Positions 44,058-52,441 of a stretch of DNA of 64,000 bases are shown here, one piece after another (position 1 is the stretch's first letter; each line of letters opens with the position of its first letter). Source of the stretch: G963668655 sp963668655 (GTDB lineage Bacteria; Myxococcota_A; SURF-8); contig CAXXPQ010000004.1 in NCBI GenBank assembly GCA_963668655.2, forward strand, positions 62,001 through 126,000, written 5' to 3'. A program made the position numbers and the translations under genes. The notes beneath the pieces are model-generated. The model did not search any database, had not been told where the DNA came from, and saw only the letters and a program-made list of their open reading frames with translations.

Positions 44058-45227
44058 ATGCTTCTAACAAGATTCGCGGATTCTAACGCCCTACAAATAG
44101 AGAACGCTACGAAAATTCTACACCGCTACGGTTGCGAGCCGATACTCGTGAACGAAGAGCCGGGTGCGTTGTTTCTGACGAAGATTCGTAACGGCTCCAT
44201 GGAAAGACTCCGAACCGAGCTTCAGCAGCTTCCCGGCGTACTCCACGTGATCGACATCGGCGGCCCGTACGTGCTGTCCTCCCGGGACGCCCGGGAAAAA
44301 AGAACGCAGATCCGGATCACAGACGACGTGGTTATCGGAGGAAAGGAGTTCGTGGTCATGGCGGGGCCCTGCTCCGTCGAATCCTTGCCCCAGACCATGG
44401 ACATCGCCCGATCCGTCAAGGAAGCGGGAGCCTCCGTGCTGCGCGGCGGAGCGTTCAAACCACGCACCTCGCCGTTCAGTTTCCAGGGACTGCGCGAAGA
44501 AGGACTGGAGATTCTGAAGGCCGTGCGCGGCGAAACCGGCTTGCCTGTGATTTCGGAGTTGCTTGGCCAGCGGAAACTGGAGGCCGTGGACGACGCCGTG
44601 GACATCATCCAGATCGGCATGCGCAACTCGCAAAACTACATGCTGCTAAAGGAAGTGGGAAAACTGGAGAGCCGACGTCCCGTGCTGCTCAAATGCGGCA
44701 TCGGCTCCAGTCTGGACGAATTTCTCTGCGCCGCGGATTACATTCTGTCCGGCGGAAATCCGAACGTCATCCTCTGTCTGCGCGGCACCATCGGCTTTTC
44801 CCAGGAAACGCGCTCGTCCATGAACGTGGCCGACATCCCCGCATTGCGCAAGCGCACACACCTTCCGATCGTCGTGGATCCCAGCCATGTGGCGGGACGC
44901 TGGGATCTGGTCCCCGCCATCTCCGCCGCCGCTCTTGTCGCGGGCGCGGACGGTCTTTTGGTTGAGGTGCATCACAGTCCGGAACAGGCGCTTTCAGACG
45001 GAGAACAATCCCTGAAACCGGAGCGTTTCCATCGCATGATGCACCGGCTGCGCCTGCTCGCCCCGATCATCGGCCGAAAGGTGGCGGAGTGCTCGTCGCC
45101 CAGATTCCGGGATCGTGGCCATCCGATGCGCGATTTCTGTATGGAGGATCCTCCCGATACGGAAGCCTTCGATTCTCTGGAGGAGACCCAAAACGTCATC
45201 AAGGGAGCGCACGGAGTGAATCCATGA
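44058..45227 (+). CDS. aroF: 3-deoxy-D-arabino-heptulosonate 7-phosphate (DAHP) synthase, type I-beta
   Basis: 389 residues. This is step 1 of the shikimate pathway, joining phosphoenolpyruvate and erythrose 4-phosphate. Residues 1-75 form a ferredoxin-like regulatory domain (LVNEEPGALFLTKIRNGSMERLRTELQQLPGV), as in Thermotoga-type DAHP synthase. The barrel follows with MAGPCSVESLPQTMDIA, GGAFKPRTSPFSFQG, LKCGIGSSLDEFLCAADYIL and VVDPSHVAGRWDLV. The C-terminal ~45 residues beyond the barrel are unusual. AAGGAAGG precedes the start. It overlaps the di-haem gene by four bases (ATGA), away from the other aro genes but in the same transcription unit. Confidence 0.92.
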   Translation: MLLTRFADSNALQIENATKILHRYGCEPILVNEEPGALFLTKIRNGSMERLRTELQQLPGVLHVIDIGGPYVLSSRDAREKRTQIRITDDVVIGGKEFVVMAGPCSVESLPQTMDIARSVKEAGASVLRGGAFKPRTSPFSFQGLREEGLEILKAVRGETGLPVISELLGQRKLEAVDDAVDIIQIGMRNSQNYMLLKEVGKLESRRPVLLKCGIGSSLDEFLCAADYILSGGNPNVILCLRGTIGFSQETRSSMNVADIPALRKRTHLPIVVDPSHVAGRWDLVPAISAAALVAGADGLLVEVHHSPEQALSDGEQSLKPERFHRMMHRLRLLAPIIGRKVAECSSPRFRDRGHPMRDFCMEDPPDTEAFDSLEETQNVIKGAHGVNP

Positions 45228-46801
45228 AAAACGCATGTTCAAAGAAAATCGTCCAGATCTTGAGGTCGCGGGGTGTCCGGGCGAGGGTGCGGCTCGTCAT
45301 ATCGGTATCGACGTTCGCCTTTCTCGCCGCCTGTTCGGAGAGCCTGGAGGATCCCTACAATCTTTATCAGGGCGGGGAACTGACCATTTTCGACAACACC
45401 ACCATGGCTTACGACAGCCCAAGCCCACCCGTCGAGGCGAACGCCGCCTATTACGACCGGTGGTCCAGAGGCGATATTGCCTACGATACCGACCGGGTGG
45501 CCAACAGCCTGGAGGAACCGCCGCCACAGGGAACGGGGGGATTGGGTCCGCTTTACGTTGGAAAATCATGCGCCACCTGCCATGCGGGCACCGGCCGAAC
45601 GAAATCCACCCTGTTCACCCACGGGGGCACGGGTTACGACTTTTCCAGTTTCCTGGCCTTCGTACGCACGCCGAACGAGCAATACCACCGCAGCATCGGT
45701 CGCGTTCTGCACGATCATGCAATCTATGGCGTCGAACCGGAAGGACGCTTGCAGGTGAAATACACCCTGTTGGACGATGACAACCCCGTCTGCTGGGAGG
45801 AAGACGGCATCTGCGATCCCGCGGACACGCCTTGTGCGAAATGGCGAACGCCTCCGGATGCGACGGGCCTGGGTTACTGCCTGATTCGGGAGGATCCGGA
45901 ACGCTGCGGCCGCTTCGACGACGGCGAGCGTTACTGCCTGATCCGGCCCCACTACCGGATTACGGACTGGTATGACGAAAACATCTCCGCCGATCGCATG
46001 CGGCTGTCCGTGCGCACGCCGCTGCGGCATGTTGGGCTCGGTCTGATGATGGCGGTGGATCGCGAGGAATTGAAAGCCCTCGCCGAACGTCAGTATCCTG
46101 AATACGGCATCAGCGGCAGACTGCAATGGGTGGTCGAACGCGGCAGGCGGGAAATCGGCCTTTCCGGGCATAAGGCGCAACACGCCGATCTTACGGTTGA
46201 ATTGGGATTTCTTTCGGATATCGGGGTCACCAATCCACGCTTTCCAGACGAGATCGCCCGGGGCCAGTCGCAGGTCACGGAGGATTTCGGTATCGAGGTG
46301 TCCTCGGAGGAAATGGCCGACGTGGACCTGTACATGTTCGGGGCGGGCGTTCCGGCCAGGCGCAACCATGAATCCCCGCAGGTTCTTCGCGGCGAGGAAA
46401 TGTTCTACCGGGCGAAATGCCATCTCTGCCATACGCCGACTCTGCACACCGGACCGGAAGCGCCTGTACTGATCGACGGTACACGGATGCCCATGCTGGC
46501 CAACCAGACCATCCACCCGTACTCGGATTTTCTTCTGCACGATATGGGATCCGCCCTTGGCGACGATTTCGGCCAGTGGGAAGCCAGCGGCGACGAATGG
46601 CGCACGCCCATGCTGTGGGGGATCGGGCTACAGGAGATCGTGGACGGACACACCCACTATCTCCACGACGGCCGAGCTCGCAACATGCTGGAGGCCATCA
46701 TGTGGCACTTCGACATGGAAGGCAGCGCTTCGGTGGAGATCTTCAAACGTATGACGAGAGAAGATCGTGAAGCCCTGATCGCCTTCATTCATTCCCTCTA
46801 G
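45224..46801 (+). CDS. Di-haem c-type cytochrome lipoprotein (di-haem oxidoreductase family)
   Basis: 525 residues from the ATG overlapping the DAHP synthase stop (GGAG upstream). Lipobox FLAAC gives lipid Cys 37. Two haem c sites are CATCH (residues 116-120) and CHLCH (about 398-402). The long segment between them and the C-terminal GIGLQEIVDGHTHYLHDGRARNMLEAIMWH match the DHOR/DUF1111 family, whose members neighbour imelysin genes in many iron-related clusters. It probably transfers electrons at the periplasmic or outer face. Cysteines in CWEEDGICDPADTPC and CLIREDPERCGR could form disulphides. Confidence 0.85.
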   Translation: MKNACSKKIVQILRSRGVRARVRLVISVSTFAFLAACSESLEDPYNLYQGGELTIFDNTTMAYDSPSPPVEANAAYYDRWSRGDIAYDTDRVANSLEEPPPQGTGGLGPLYVGKSCATCHAGTGRTKSTLFTHGGTGYDFSSFLAFVRTPNEQYHRSIGRVLHDHAIYGVEPEGRLQVKYTLLDDDNPVCWEEDGICDPADTPCAKWRTPPDATGLGYCLIREDPERCGRFDDGERYCLIRPHYRITDWYDENISADRMRLSVRTPLRHVGLGLMMAVDREELKALAERQYPEYGISGRLQWVVERGRREIGLSGHKAQHADLTVELGFLSDIGVTNPRFPDEIARGQSQVTEDFGIEVSSEEMADVDLYMFGAGVPARRNHESPQVLRGEEMFYRAKCHLCHTPTLHTGPEAPVLIDGTRMPMLANQTIHPYSDFLLHDMGSALGDDFGQWEASGDEWRTPMLWGIGLQEIVDGHTHYLHDGRARNMLEAIMWHFDMEGSASVEIFKRMTREDREALIAFIHSL

Positions 46802-46818
46802 AATTGCAGGAGAATCCA

Positions 46819-48006
46819 ATGCTTTTCAGGCACGTTCAGCACCCGGAAACCGGCATTCGCACAGATCTGGCATGCTTCTCCGCTGATGGAGGAGCCGACG
46901 AGATCCACCTTTCCATCACGGCTCGACCGGGCGGCGATTTCCGTTTTCGCTTGCGGGAATTGGAGACGGCTTACCGTTATGCACTGGACGCCTGCGGAAT
47001 TGCCGTGGATAGCGCCATCTTCCGGCGCGTGTTCATCAGCGACGCCTCAAATCAGACGATGATTTCCGAGTCTCCGCTGGTTACCGGATCCGGCGGTTTC
47101 GGCCAAGCAGCGGTATCCGTTGTGGAACAGCCGCCGCTTCCGGAAGCCAAGCTCAGTCTTTGGGCCTATCATCTGATGGATTCGAATCCGTACGAGAAAG
47201 AAAGTCCGGAAGACGGCTGGTTGTGCGTACGCCGCAACAGTCGGACGCATTGCTGGTCGGCGGGTATAACGCCCGGCGAAGAAGAAAACGTGCCGCCGGA
47301 TGCCGCCCGCCAGACCGAACGGCTCTTCGAGCAATATCTACGCCGACTGGAGACGTGGGGCGGCTTTCTGTCGAGAAGCGTGATCCGCACCTGGCTTTTC
47401 GTACAGAACGTGGACGTAAATTACGCCGGTATGGTGACCGCACGGAAAAGGCTTTTCGAAAAGCACGGTCTGACGGCGGAAACCCACTACATCACCAGTA
47501 CGGGTATCGAGGGCCGCCACGCCGATCCGCGACGGCTGATCCTTTTGGACGCTTACGCCGTGCCGGGAATCGAAGAAAAACACATCACCTTTTTGAACGC
47601 TCCTGATCGTCTCGGTCCGACCCACCTGTACGGCGTGACCTTCGAGCGAGGCATAAAGATCGAATACGGCGATCGTTTTCACGTTTTTATCGCCGGAACC
47701 GCCAGCATCGAACCCAATGGAAATACCGTCCACAAGGAAGACATTCGTAAACAGACGGAGCGCACCTTCGGAAACATCGAGGAACTTTTGCGAAATGCCG
47801 AGGCGGATTTCGAAGACGTGGCCCACATGATCGTCTATCTGCGCGACGGAGCCGATAAAACCTGGGTTGAGGCGTATCTGACGGAACGTTTCCCGGATAC
47901 GCCCCGGAATCTGGTACGCGCACCGGTATGTCGTCCCGACTGGCTCATCGAGGTGGAATGCCTGGCCATCCGTTCGAACGACAACAAAACCATCGCACGT
48001 TTCTAG
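46819..48006 (+). CDS. Rid-family, chorismatase-like protein
   Basis: 395 residues from the ATG at 46819 (AGGAG six bases before). Two Rid-like halves are visible. The second is the clearer: SRSVIRTWLFVQNVDVNYAG, STGIEGRHADPR, IAGTASIEPNGNTVHKEDIRKQTERTFGNIEELL, VAHMIVYLRDGAD, and VCRPDWLIEVECLAI with the conserved Cys/Arg/Glu end. This layout resembles chorismatases (FkbO, Hyg5, XanB2), which split chorismate to hydroxybenzoates or dihydroxycyclohexadienes, and an uncharacterised Rid branch. Its place within a complete chorismate pathway supports a chorismate-derived substrate, but that is inference. No signal peptide is seen, so it is cytoplasmic. Confidence 0.7.
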   Translation: MLFRHVQHPETGIRTDLACFSADGGADEIHLSITARPGGDFRFRLRELETAYRYALDACGIAVDSAIFRRVFISDASNQTMISESPLVTGSGGFGQAAVSVVEQPPLPEAKLSLWAYHLMDSNPYEKESPEDGWLCVRRNSRTHCWSAGITPGEEENVPPDAARQTERLFEQYLRRLETWGGFLSRSVIRTWLFVQNVDVNYAGMVTARKRLFEKHGLTAETHYITSTGIEGRHADPRRLILLDAYAVPGIEEKHITFLNAPDRLGPTHLYGVTFERGIKIEYGDRFHVFIAGTASIEPNGNTVHKEDIRKQTERTFGNIEELLRNAEADFEDVAHMIVYLRDGADKTWVEAYLTERFPDTPRNLVRAPVCRPDWLIEVECLAIRSNDNKTIARF

Positions 48007-48027
48007 CATGCAAAAGGAGTCCGGATC

Positions 48028-49455
48028 ATGAAAAAACCGCTATGCAGCTTGTTTATACTTCTGCTTCTTTCCGTCACGGCGTATGCATATGCCGAATCCA
48101 TATCGAAGGCGGAGATATCCGTCACGGAAAAACCGCAAACCGCATCGGTAAGCGGTGCTTCCGATAAAACATTATCCGCCGATCTGAAAGCGAGGATCGA
48201 CAAGGCGGTGGACGAGGCCGTACGAAAGGCGTTGGGGGAACGGGAAACGGAAGGAGAGTCCAAACCGGAGGAAACGAAAACCGATTCAGAGGCGAGCAGA
48301 CAGAGTTTGAAATACGTAGAAAGCAACGTCATTTCTCTTGTCGGCAGAGAAGGCTTTCGCTGGCAGGACAAGCAGGGGAATTTCCTGCTGAATCCCTATT
48401 TCCTGCTACAGACCCGTTTTCAGATGTGGTACGTGGACGACGAAGGTCTGAATCTCGCCGATCCGGATAACGTGCAACAACTCGGTTTCGGCATTCCCAA
48501 CGCCATACTGGGTTTCGCGGGGAAGGCTTTCGGCGTGCTCTCGTTCAACCTCGCCCTGAACGGCGCCTGCGCTGGCAAGGCCTGCCTGCTCAACCAGATC
48601 TGGCTGGAAGGCAACGTCGCGGACGAATTCCGCATCCGAGTGGGAAAATTCAAGACGCCCATGCATTGGACCCTGCAATCGCGCGTAGGACAGAAACTGG
48701 CTCCTTTCACGCCGTATTCGCTGACGAGCGCCGTCAATATCCCCTTCGACATCAACGCCGTGAATCCGTCCATGCTGAGCGGTTTCGACCTCGGCGTCAT
48801 GATGCACGGCAACGTGGCCGATCGTTTCCAGTATCAAGTGGGCGTTTTCAACGGCGAAGGAATCGGTGTCAACGTTCCAACCTCCACCATGAGCGACGAC
48901 TGGAACATCCCCGCCCTGATGTATTCCGCCCGGGTGGCATATACGCCCTTCGGGAGCCTGCCATTGCAGGAAGGCGGTTCGGAGACCGACGACGACCTGC
49001 ACCTACTGGTGGCGCTCTCCACATCCTACAACGTGGAAGCCAATGCCGAAACCTCCAACGATCTGCGCGCGGGCGCCGAACTGGTTCTATCCAAGGGAGG
49101 CTGGTATTGGGCGAGCGAGTTTTACCTGATGAACATGGATTTCGTCGAACGCCAGCGAAATGCGCCCAGTTACCTGTTTCTTGGCGGTTATACGGGACTG
49201 GCCTACGCCTTCGACATCGGGCTGGAACCCTTCGGTCGCTTCGATATGTTCGACCGCAACTCCACGGACGATCCAGGCGTACTCCTCATGCCGGGCGTCG
49301 GACTGAACTGGTACGCCTTTCGGGATAACCTGAAACTGCAGGCCATGTACCAATATCTGGCCAAGGCAGGACACGACACCGAGTTCGACGCGAACGACGA
49401 CGACAACGGCATGCCGGAGCATGTCGCCATGATCCAATTGCAGTTCGCCCTGTAG
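48028..49455 (+). CDS. Phosphate-selective-porin-like outer-membrane protein
   Basis: 475 residues. Signal peptide MKKPLCSLFILLLLSVTAYAYA, then a helical or charged region (SADLKARIDKAVDEAVRKALGE). The OprO/P-like barrel starts at GREGFRWQDKQGNFLLNPYFLLQTRFQMW and includes EFRIRVGKFKTPMHW and SGFDLGVMMHGNVADRFQYQVGVFNGEG, hallmark porin O/P segments. It ends in MIQLQFAL. AAGGAG precedes the ATG, 21 bp after the Rid-like gene. It could carry an anionic small molecule across the outer membrane. Confidence 0.82.
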   Translation: MKKPLCSLFILLLLSVTAYAYAESISKAEISVTEKPQTASVSGASDKTLSADLKARIDKAVDEAVRKALGERETEGESKPEETKTDSEASRQSLKYVESNVISLVGREGFRWQDKQGNFLLNPYFLLQTRFQMWYVDDEGLNLADPDNVQQLGFGIPNAILGFAGKAFGVLSFNLALNGACAGKACLLNQIWLEGNVADEFRIRVGKFKTPMHWTLQSRVGQKLAPFTPYSLTSAVNIPFDINAVNPSMLSGFDLGVMMHGNVADRFQYQVGVFNGEGIGVNVPTSTMSDDWNIPALMYSARVAYTPFGSLPLQEGGSETDDDLHLLVALSTSYNVEANAETSNDLRAGAELVLSKGGWYWASEFYLMNMDFVERQRNAPSYLFLGGYTGLAYAFDIGLEPFGRFDMFDRNSTDDPGVLLMPGVGLNWYAFRDNLKLQAMYQYLAKAGHDTEFDANDDDNGMPEHVAMIQLQFAL

Positions 49456-49465
49456 GTGCATCGCC

Positions 49466-49747
49466 ATGAATATACAATGTATTCAGCGGGTAATACTTCC
49501 ACTGCTGTTGGCTGTTCTGTTGCCGTTTTCCTGCTCGACGCATCGGACCGGCCCGAAGGAAATCACGAAGGCCGATCGGGCCGGGAGGCTCTACGCCACG
49601 AAATGCGGAAGCTGCCACGAAGCCTATCCGTCCCATGCGTATGCAGCGCGGGAATGGCCTCGTGTTCTCGATGGCATGCAGCGATACGCGCCCATGACCG
49701 ACGAGGAGAAGCGGTGTGTTTTGAATTGGCTTCTGAACAACGACTGA
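49466..49747 (+). CDS. Small mono-haem c-type cytochrome lipoprotein
   Basis: 93 residues. A lipoprotein-type signal (LLLAVLLPFSC) is followed by one haem c motif, CGSCHEAY, in a typical cytochrome c fold remnant (ADRAGRLYATKC, WPRVLDGMQRYAPMTDEEKRCVLNWLL). It lies 10 bp after the porin gene and 31 bp before the tetra-haem gene. It is probably an electron carrier at the envelope. Confidence 0.85.
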   Translation: MNIQCIQRVILPLLLAVLLPFSCSTHRTGPKEITKADRAGRLYATKCGSCHEAYPSHAYAAREWPRVLDGMQRYAPMTDEEKRCVLNWLLNND

Positions 49748-49778
49748 CGTGATACGACACCTATCGAGAGGTCGAACC

Positions 49779-50240
49779 GTGAGACATTCTGCCCGACATA
49801 CCAATTTCCGCTTTCCATTGTTGTTCTGCGTGTTCTTGCTCGTAACGAGCAACGTCTCGGCCTGTTGTGGTGGAGGAAACGACCCGTTTCATGCGGATGG
49901 AGATTCCGAAACGGACGCCGTGGACACGGAAACCGATGATGCCGGAGGAGGTCATCTTACGAATCGGCATTCCGGGTGGAAGAATCCATACTGCCTTGCC
50001 TGTCACGGAGGCGAAACCGCCGATGATCCCCATGTGGAAGCGAATTACCGGCCTCCCGACTGCGGAAAGTGCCACGGATACAACGGCGCGATTCACGTGG
50101 ACCATGCAGGCGACCCGAACGCCGATTGCGCCGAGTGTCATCGCCAGGGTGCGGTGGTCTGTAACCATCTGCAAGGTTTCGACATTCCGGCGGATTGCAC
50201 GAAGTGTCACCTGCATCCGGAGGATCTGAATGGCGAATAA
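49779..50240 (+). CDS. Tetra-haem c-type cytochrome lipoprotein
   Basis: 153 residues from the GTG at 49779, chosen because GAGAGG lies seven bases before it; a GTG at 49749 would leave a long basic extension. Lipobox VSAC, then an Asp-rich spacer (GDSETDAVDTETDD). Four CxxCH sites follow in 80 residues: CLACH, CGKCH, CAECH and CTKCH. The spacing and extra His residues fit a small NapC/NrfH-unrelated multihaem carrier. With the DHOR and mono-haem genes it implies a surface electron path in this iron cluster. Confidence 0.85.
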   Translation: MRHSARHTNFRFPLLFCVFLLVTSNVSACCGGGNDPFHADGDSETDAVDTETDDAGGGHLTNRHSGWKNPYCLACHGGETADDPHVEANYRPPDCGKCHGYNGAIHVDHAGDPNADCAECHRQGAVVCNHLQGFDIPADCTKCHLHPEDLNGE

Positions 50241-50289
50241 CGGATGGGATGGCAAAGCGAACGTTCGCCGGACGAAAGGAGACGAATCG

Positions 50290-50736
50290 ATGAGCTTTGG
50301 ACGAAGTGGCCTGCTGTTCTTGGCTATGCTGTTGATTTCACCCGCTTGTTCTACGGCCGGAGTCAACCTGCTGGCAAGAGACCGGATCAATCTGGATATC
50401 GTCGCCTCCGCCACCCACGAAATCAAGACGCCGACCATTCTACAGCAAGGTGAGGAACTGGTGATCTACGGCAAGATAAAACGGAAACACGGTTTCTGCA
50501 TGGGACCACTCCGGGTGGATGTCGCGATTTTAGATGCTTCCGGAAACCTAATGGAGGCGTTCAGCCTGCCTCACGCCGATCGAGGCAGTCATCGGCCGGG
50601 ATGGCGCGGCGCGGCTTTCCGCACGCGGTTTCCGATAAAACTCCCGGAGGGCGCGACGGTTCGCCTGGCGATTCAGGCCCCCGCGTGTTACCCGGGTGAC
50701 CGATTCACGGCCGCCGAAAACAAGGCTTTGCCGTAA
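50290..50736 (+). CDS. Small putative lipoprotein of unknown function
   Basis: 148 residues from the ATG at 50290 (AAGGAG upstream; the track of upstream codons overlaps the tetra-haem gene). The signal region LLFLAMLLISPAC may be a lipobox. The rest is predicted beta-rich (DIVASATHEIKTPTILQQGEELVIYGKIKRK, LRVDVAILDASGNLMEAFSLPH) with HGFC and PACYPGDRF. It is not recognised. It sits between the cytochromes and aroB, so it may belong to the envelope complex. Confidence 0.65.
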   Translation: MSFGRSGLLFLAMLLISPACSTAGVNLLARDRINLDIVASATHEIKTPTILQQGEELVIYGKIKRKHGFCMGPLRVDVAILDASGNLMEAFSLPHADRGSHRPGWRGAAFRTRFPIKLPEGATVRLAIQAPACYPGDRFTAAENKALP

Positions 50737-50802
50737 TGAAAACAATAAAAACAAGCGTTTGAAGAAATATTACGTGACCAAAAGATTGCGAAAGTGAAAA
50801 CC

Positions 50803-51804
50803 ATGTACCAAAGCAAAATCATCGAAGGATTCTTTACCGAATGGATCGTTCCGGAAATCGCCGGCCGCCATTGCATCGTGGTTACGGATCGCAATGTGGA
50901 GGCCCTGTTCCGGGACCGTTTCCCCGTAGGGCCTCGCGTCGTTCTCCGGCCGGGAGAGCGCCAGAAGACGCTTCCAACGGTCGAGTACCTGTATCGAGCC
51001 TTCATGGAGCACGGCGTGGACCGGCATTCCCTCATTTTGGGTGTGGGCGGGGGCGTTGTAACGGATATGACCGGATTCGCCGCCTCCACCTATATGCGAG
51101 GGATTCCCTTCGCCTTCGCGCCGACAACGTTGCTGGCGCAGGTGGACGCCGCACATGGCGGAAAGAATGGCATCGATTTCAACGGATACAAGAACCTTGT
51201 GGGAACCTTTGCACCGGCGGAGTTCATCCTGCTCGACTTCAGCTTTCTGCAAACGCTTCCGGAGAGAGAGTTCCGCTGCGGCGCATCGGAAATGATTAAA
51301 ATCGCAGCCATTTCGGACATTGGGCTGTTCGAGCAGATGGAAAATCGAAGCGAGGTGCCGATTTTTGTCGATAATTCGGATTTTCGGCGCATGGCTTACC
51401 GTTCGATACAGGGCAAGCTCGATATCGTGTCGGCGGACGCTACCGAACGGGGGAAAAGAAAGCTGTTGAATTTCGGCCACACCGTCGGCCACGCCCTGGA
51501 GCGCATGAACGGGTTGCCGCACGGGGAGGCGGTGGCGCTTGGTATGATCGTAGAGGCGGAACTTGCCGTATCGTGGGGAGTTCTTTCGCAATTGCATCTT
51601 TCTCGTTTGAAAGACCTGCTTTCGAAGTTTGGCCTGCCGACACGGGCGGAGTACGATCCCGACGCTCTGTGCGACAATATCACCAAGGACAAAAAGAAAA
51701 AGCGGGCGGACATCGATTTTGTCCTGTTGACCTCTCTCGGAAAGGCCCGCATCCGTACCACGGCATGGGATGAGCTTCGCGGAGCCCTGCATGATCTGCG
51801 TTAG
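50803..51804 (+). CDS. aroB: 3-dehydroquinate synthase
   Basis: 333 residues. It converts DAHP to 3-dehydroquinate, step 2. Motifs: ILGVGGGVVTDMTGFAASTYMRGIPFAFAPTTLLAQVDAAHGGKNGIDF (NAD and substrate loop), LLDFSFLQTLPEREFRCGASEMIKIA, and the zinc-site NFGHTVGHALE. Neither the ATG at 50803 nor the GTG at 50794 has a good ribosome site; the ATG is preferred. It begins the compact run aroB-aroD-aroE/K-aroA-aroC, in which every gene overlaps the next. Confidence 0.93.
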   Translation: MYQSKIIEGFFTEWIVPEIAGRHCIVVTDRNVEALFRDRFPVGPRVVLRPGERQKTLPTVEYLYRAFMEHGVDRHSLILGVGGGVVTDMTGFAASTYMRGIPFAFAPTTLLAQVDAAHGGKNGIDFNGYKNLVGTFAPAEFILLDFSFLQTLPEREFRCGASEMIKIAAISDIGLFEQMENRSEVPIFVDNSDFRRMAYRSIQGKLDIVSADATERGKRKLLNFGHTVGHALERMNGLPHGEAVALGMIVEAELAVSWGVLSQLHLSRLKDLLSKFGLPTRAEYDPDALCDNITKDKKKKRADIDFVLLTSLGKARIRTTAWDELRGALHDLR

Positions 51805-52441
51805 TTTGGGAGAAAAACATCTTCCGGATCTGCTGAAAAGACTGGAACGTTTTCCCTTTGTCGAGGTGCGCCTGGACAAGCTGTTCGAAATGCCGTCCGT
51901 GGCGGATATCGACAGGATTTTCAAACGAAGAGGCAAGATGATCGCCACCTTCCGACGAGGAAACTCGAACGGAGGAGAACGAATCGCCCTACTGGAAAGG
52001 GCGCTTGCCGCAGGTGCGGACTTCGTGGATATCGAGTTGGAAGAAACGGAAGAAACATGCGAGCGGATTCTGGCCGTCGCCCGAAGATACAAACGTAAGA
52101 TGCTGATTTCACACCACGATTACCAAAATACACCGTCTGGTTGGCGGCTGACGGAAATTCGTGACCGTTGTGCCGCAAGGGGTGCGGACATCGTGAAGAT
52201 CGCCTGCAAGATAGACCGGCGTGAGCATTGCGCTCGATTGTTGGCGCTGATCGATGGCCCCACGCCCGTCATCGCCATCGGCATGGGTTTGATGGGACGC
52301 ATCACACGCCTCGCGGGACCGTTGATCGGTTCGCCATTTACATATGCCTGTGCGGAAAGGGGCTCGGAAACCGCGGATGGCCAATTCGATTTCGAAACCA
52401 TGACGTTTCTGATGAACAACGTCTTGGGGATGCCACGATGA
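51791..52441 (+). CDS. aroD: 3-dehydroquinate dehydratase, type I
   Basis: 216 residues from the ATG at 51791, where GCGGAG lies six bases upstream; an in-frame ATG at 51770 is also possible. Type I markers are VEVRLDKL, the catalytic His in ISHHDYQ, and the Schiff-base Lys in GADIVKIACK. It makes 3-dehydroshikimate, step 3. It overlaps aroB by 14 bases and the next gene by four (ATGA). Confidence 0.93.
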   Translation: MICVSLGEKHLPDLLKRLERFPFVEVRLDKLFEMPSVADIDRIFKRRGKMIATFRRGNSNGGERIALLERALAAGADFVDIELEETEETCERILAVARRYKRKMLISHHDYQNTPSGWRLTEIRDRCAARGADIVKIACKIDRREHCARLLALIDGPTPVIAIGMGLMGRITRLAGPLIGSPFTYACAERGSETADGQFDFETMTFLMNNVLGMPR

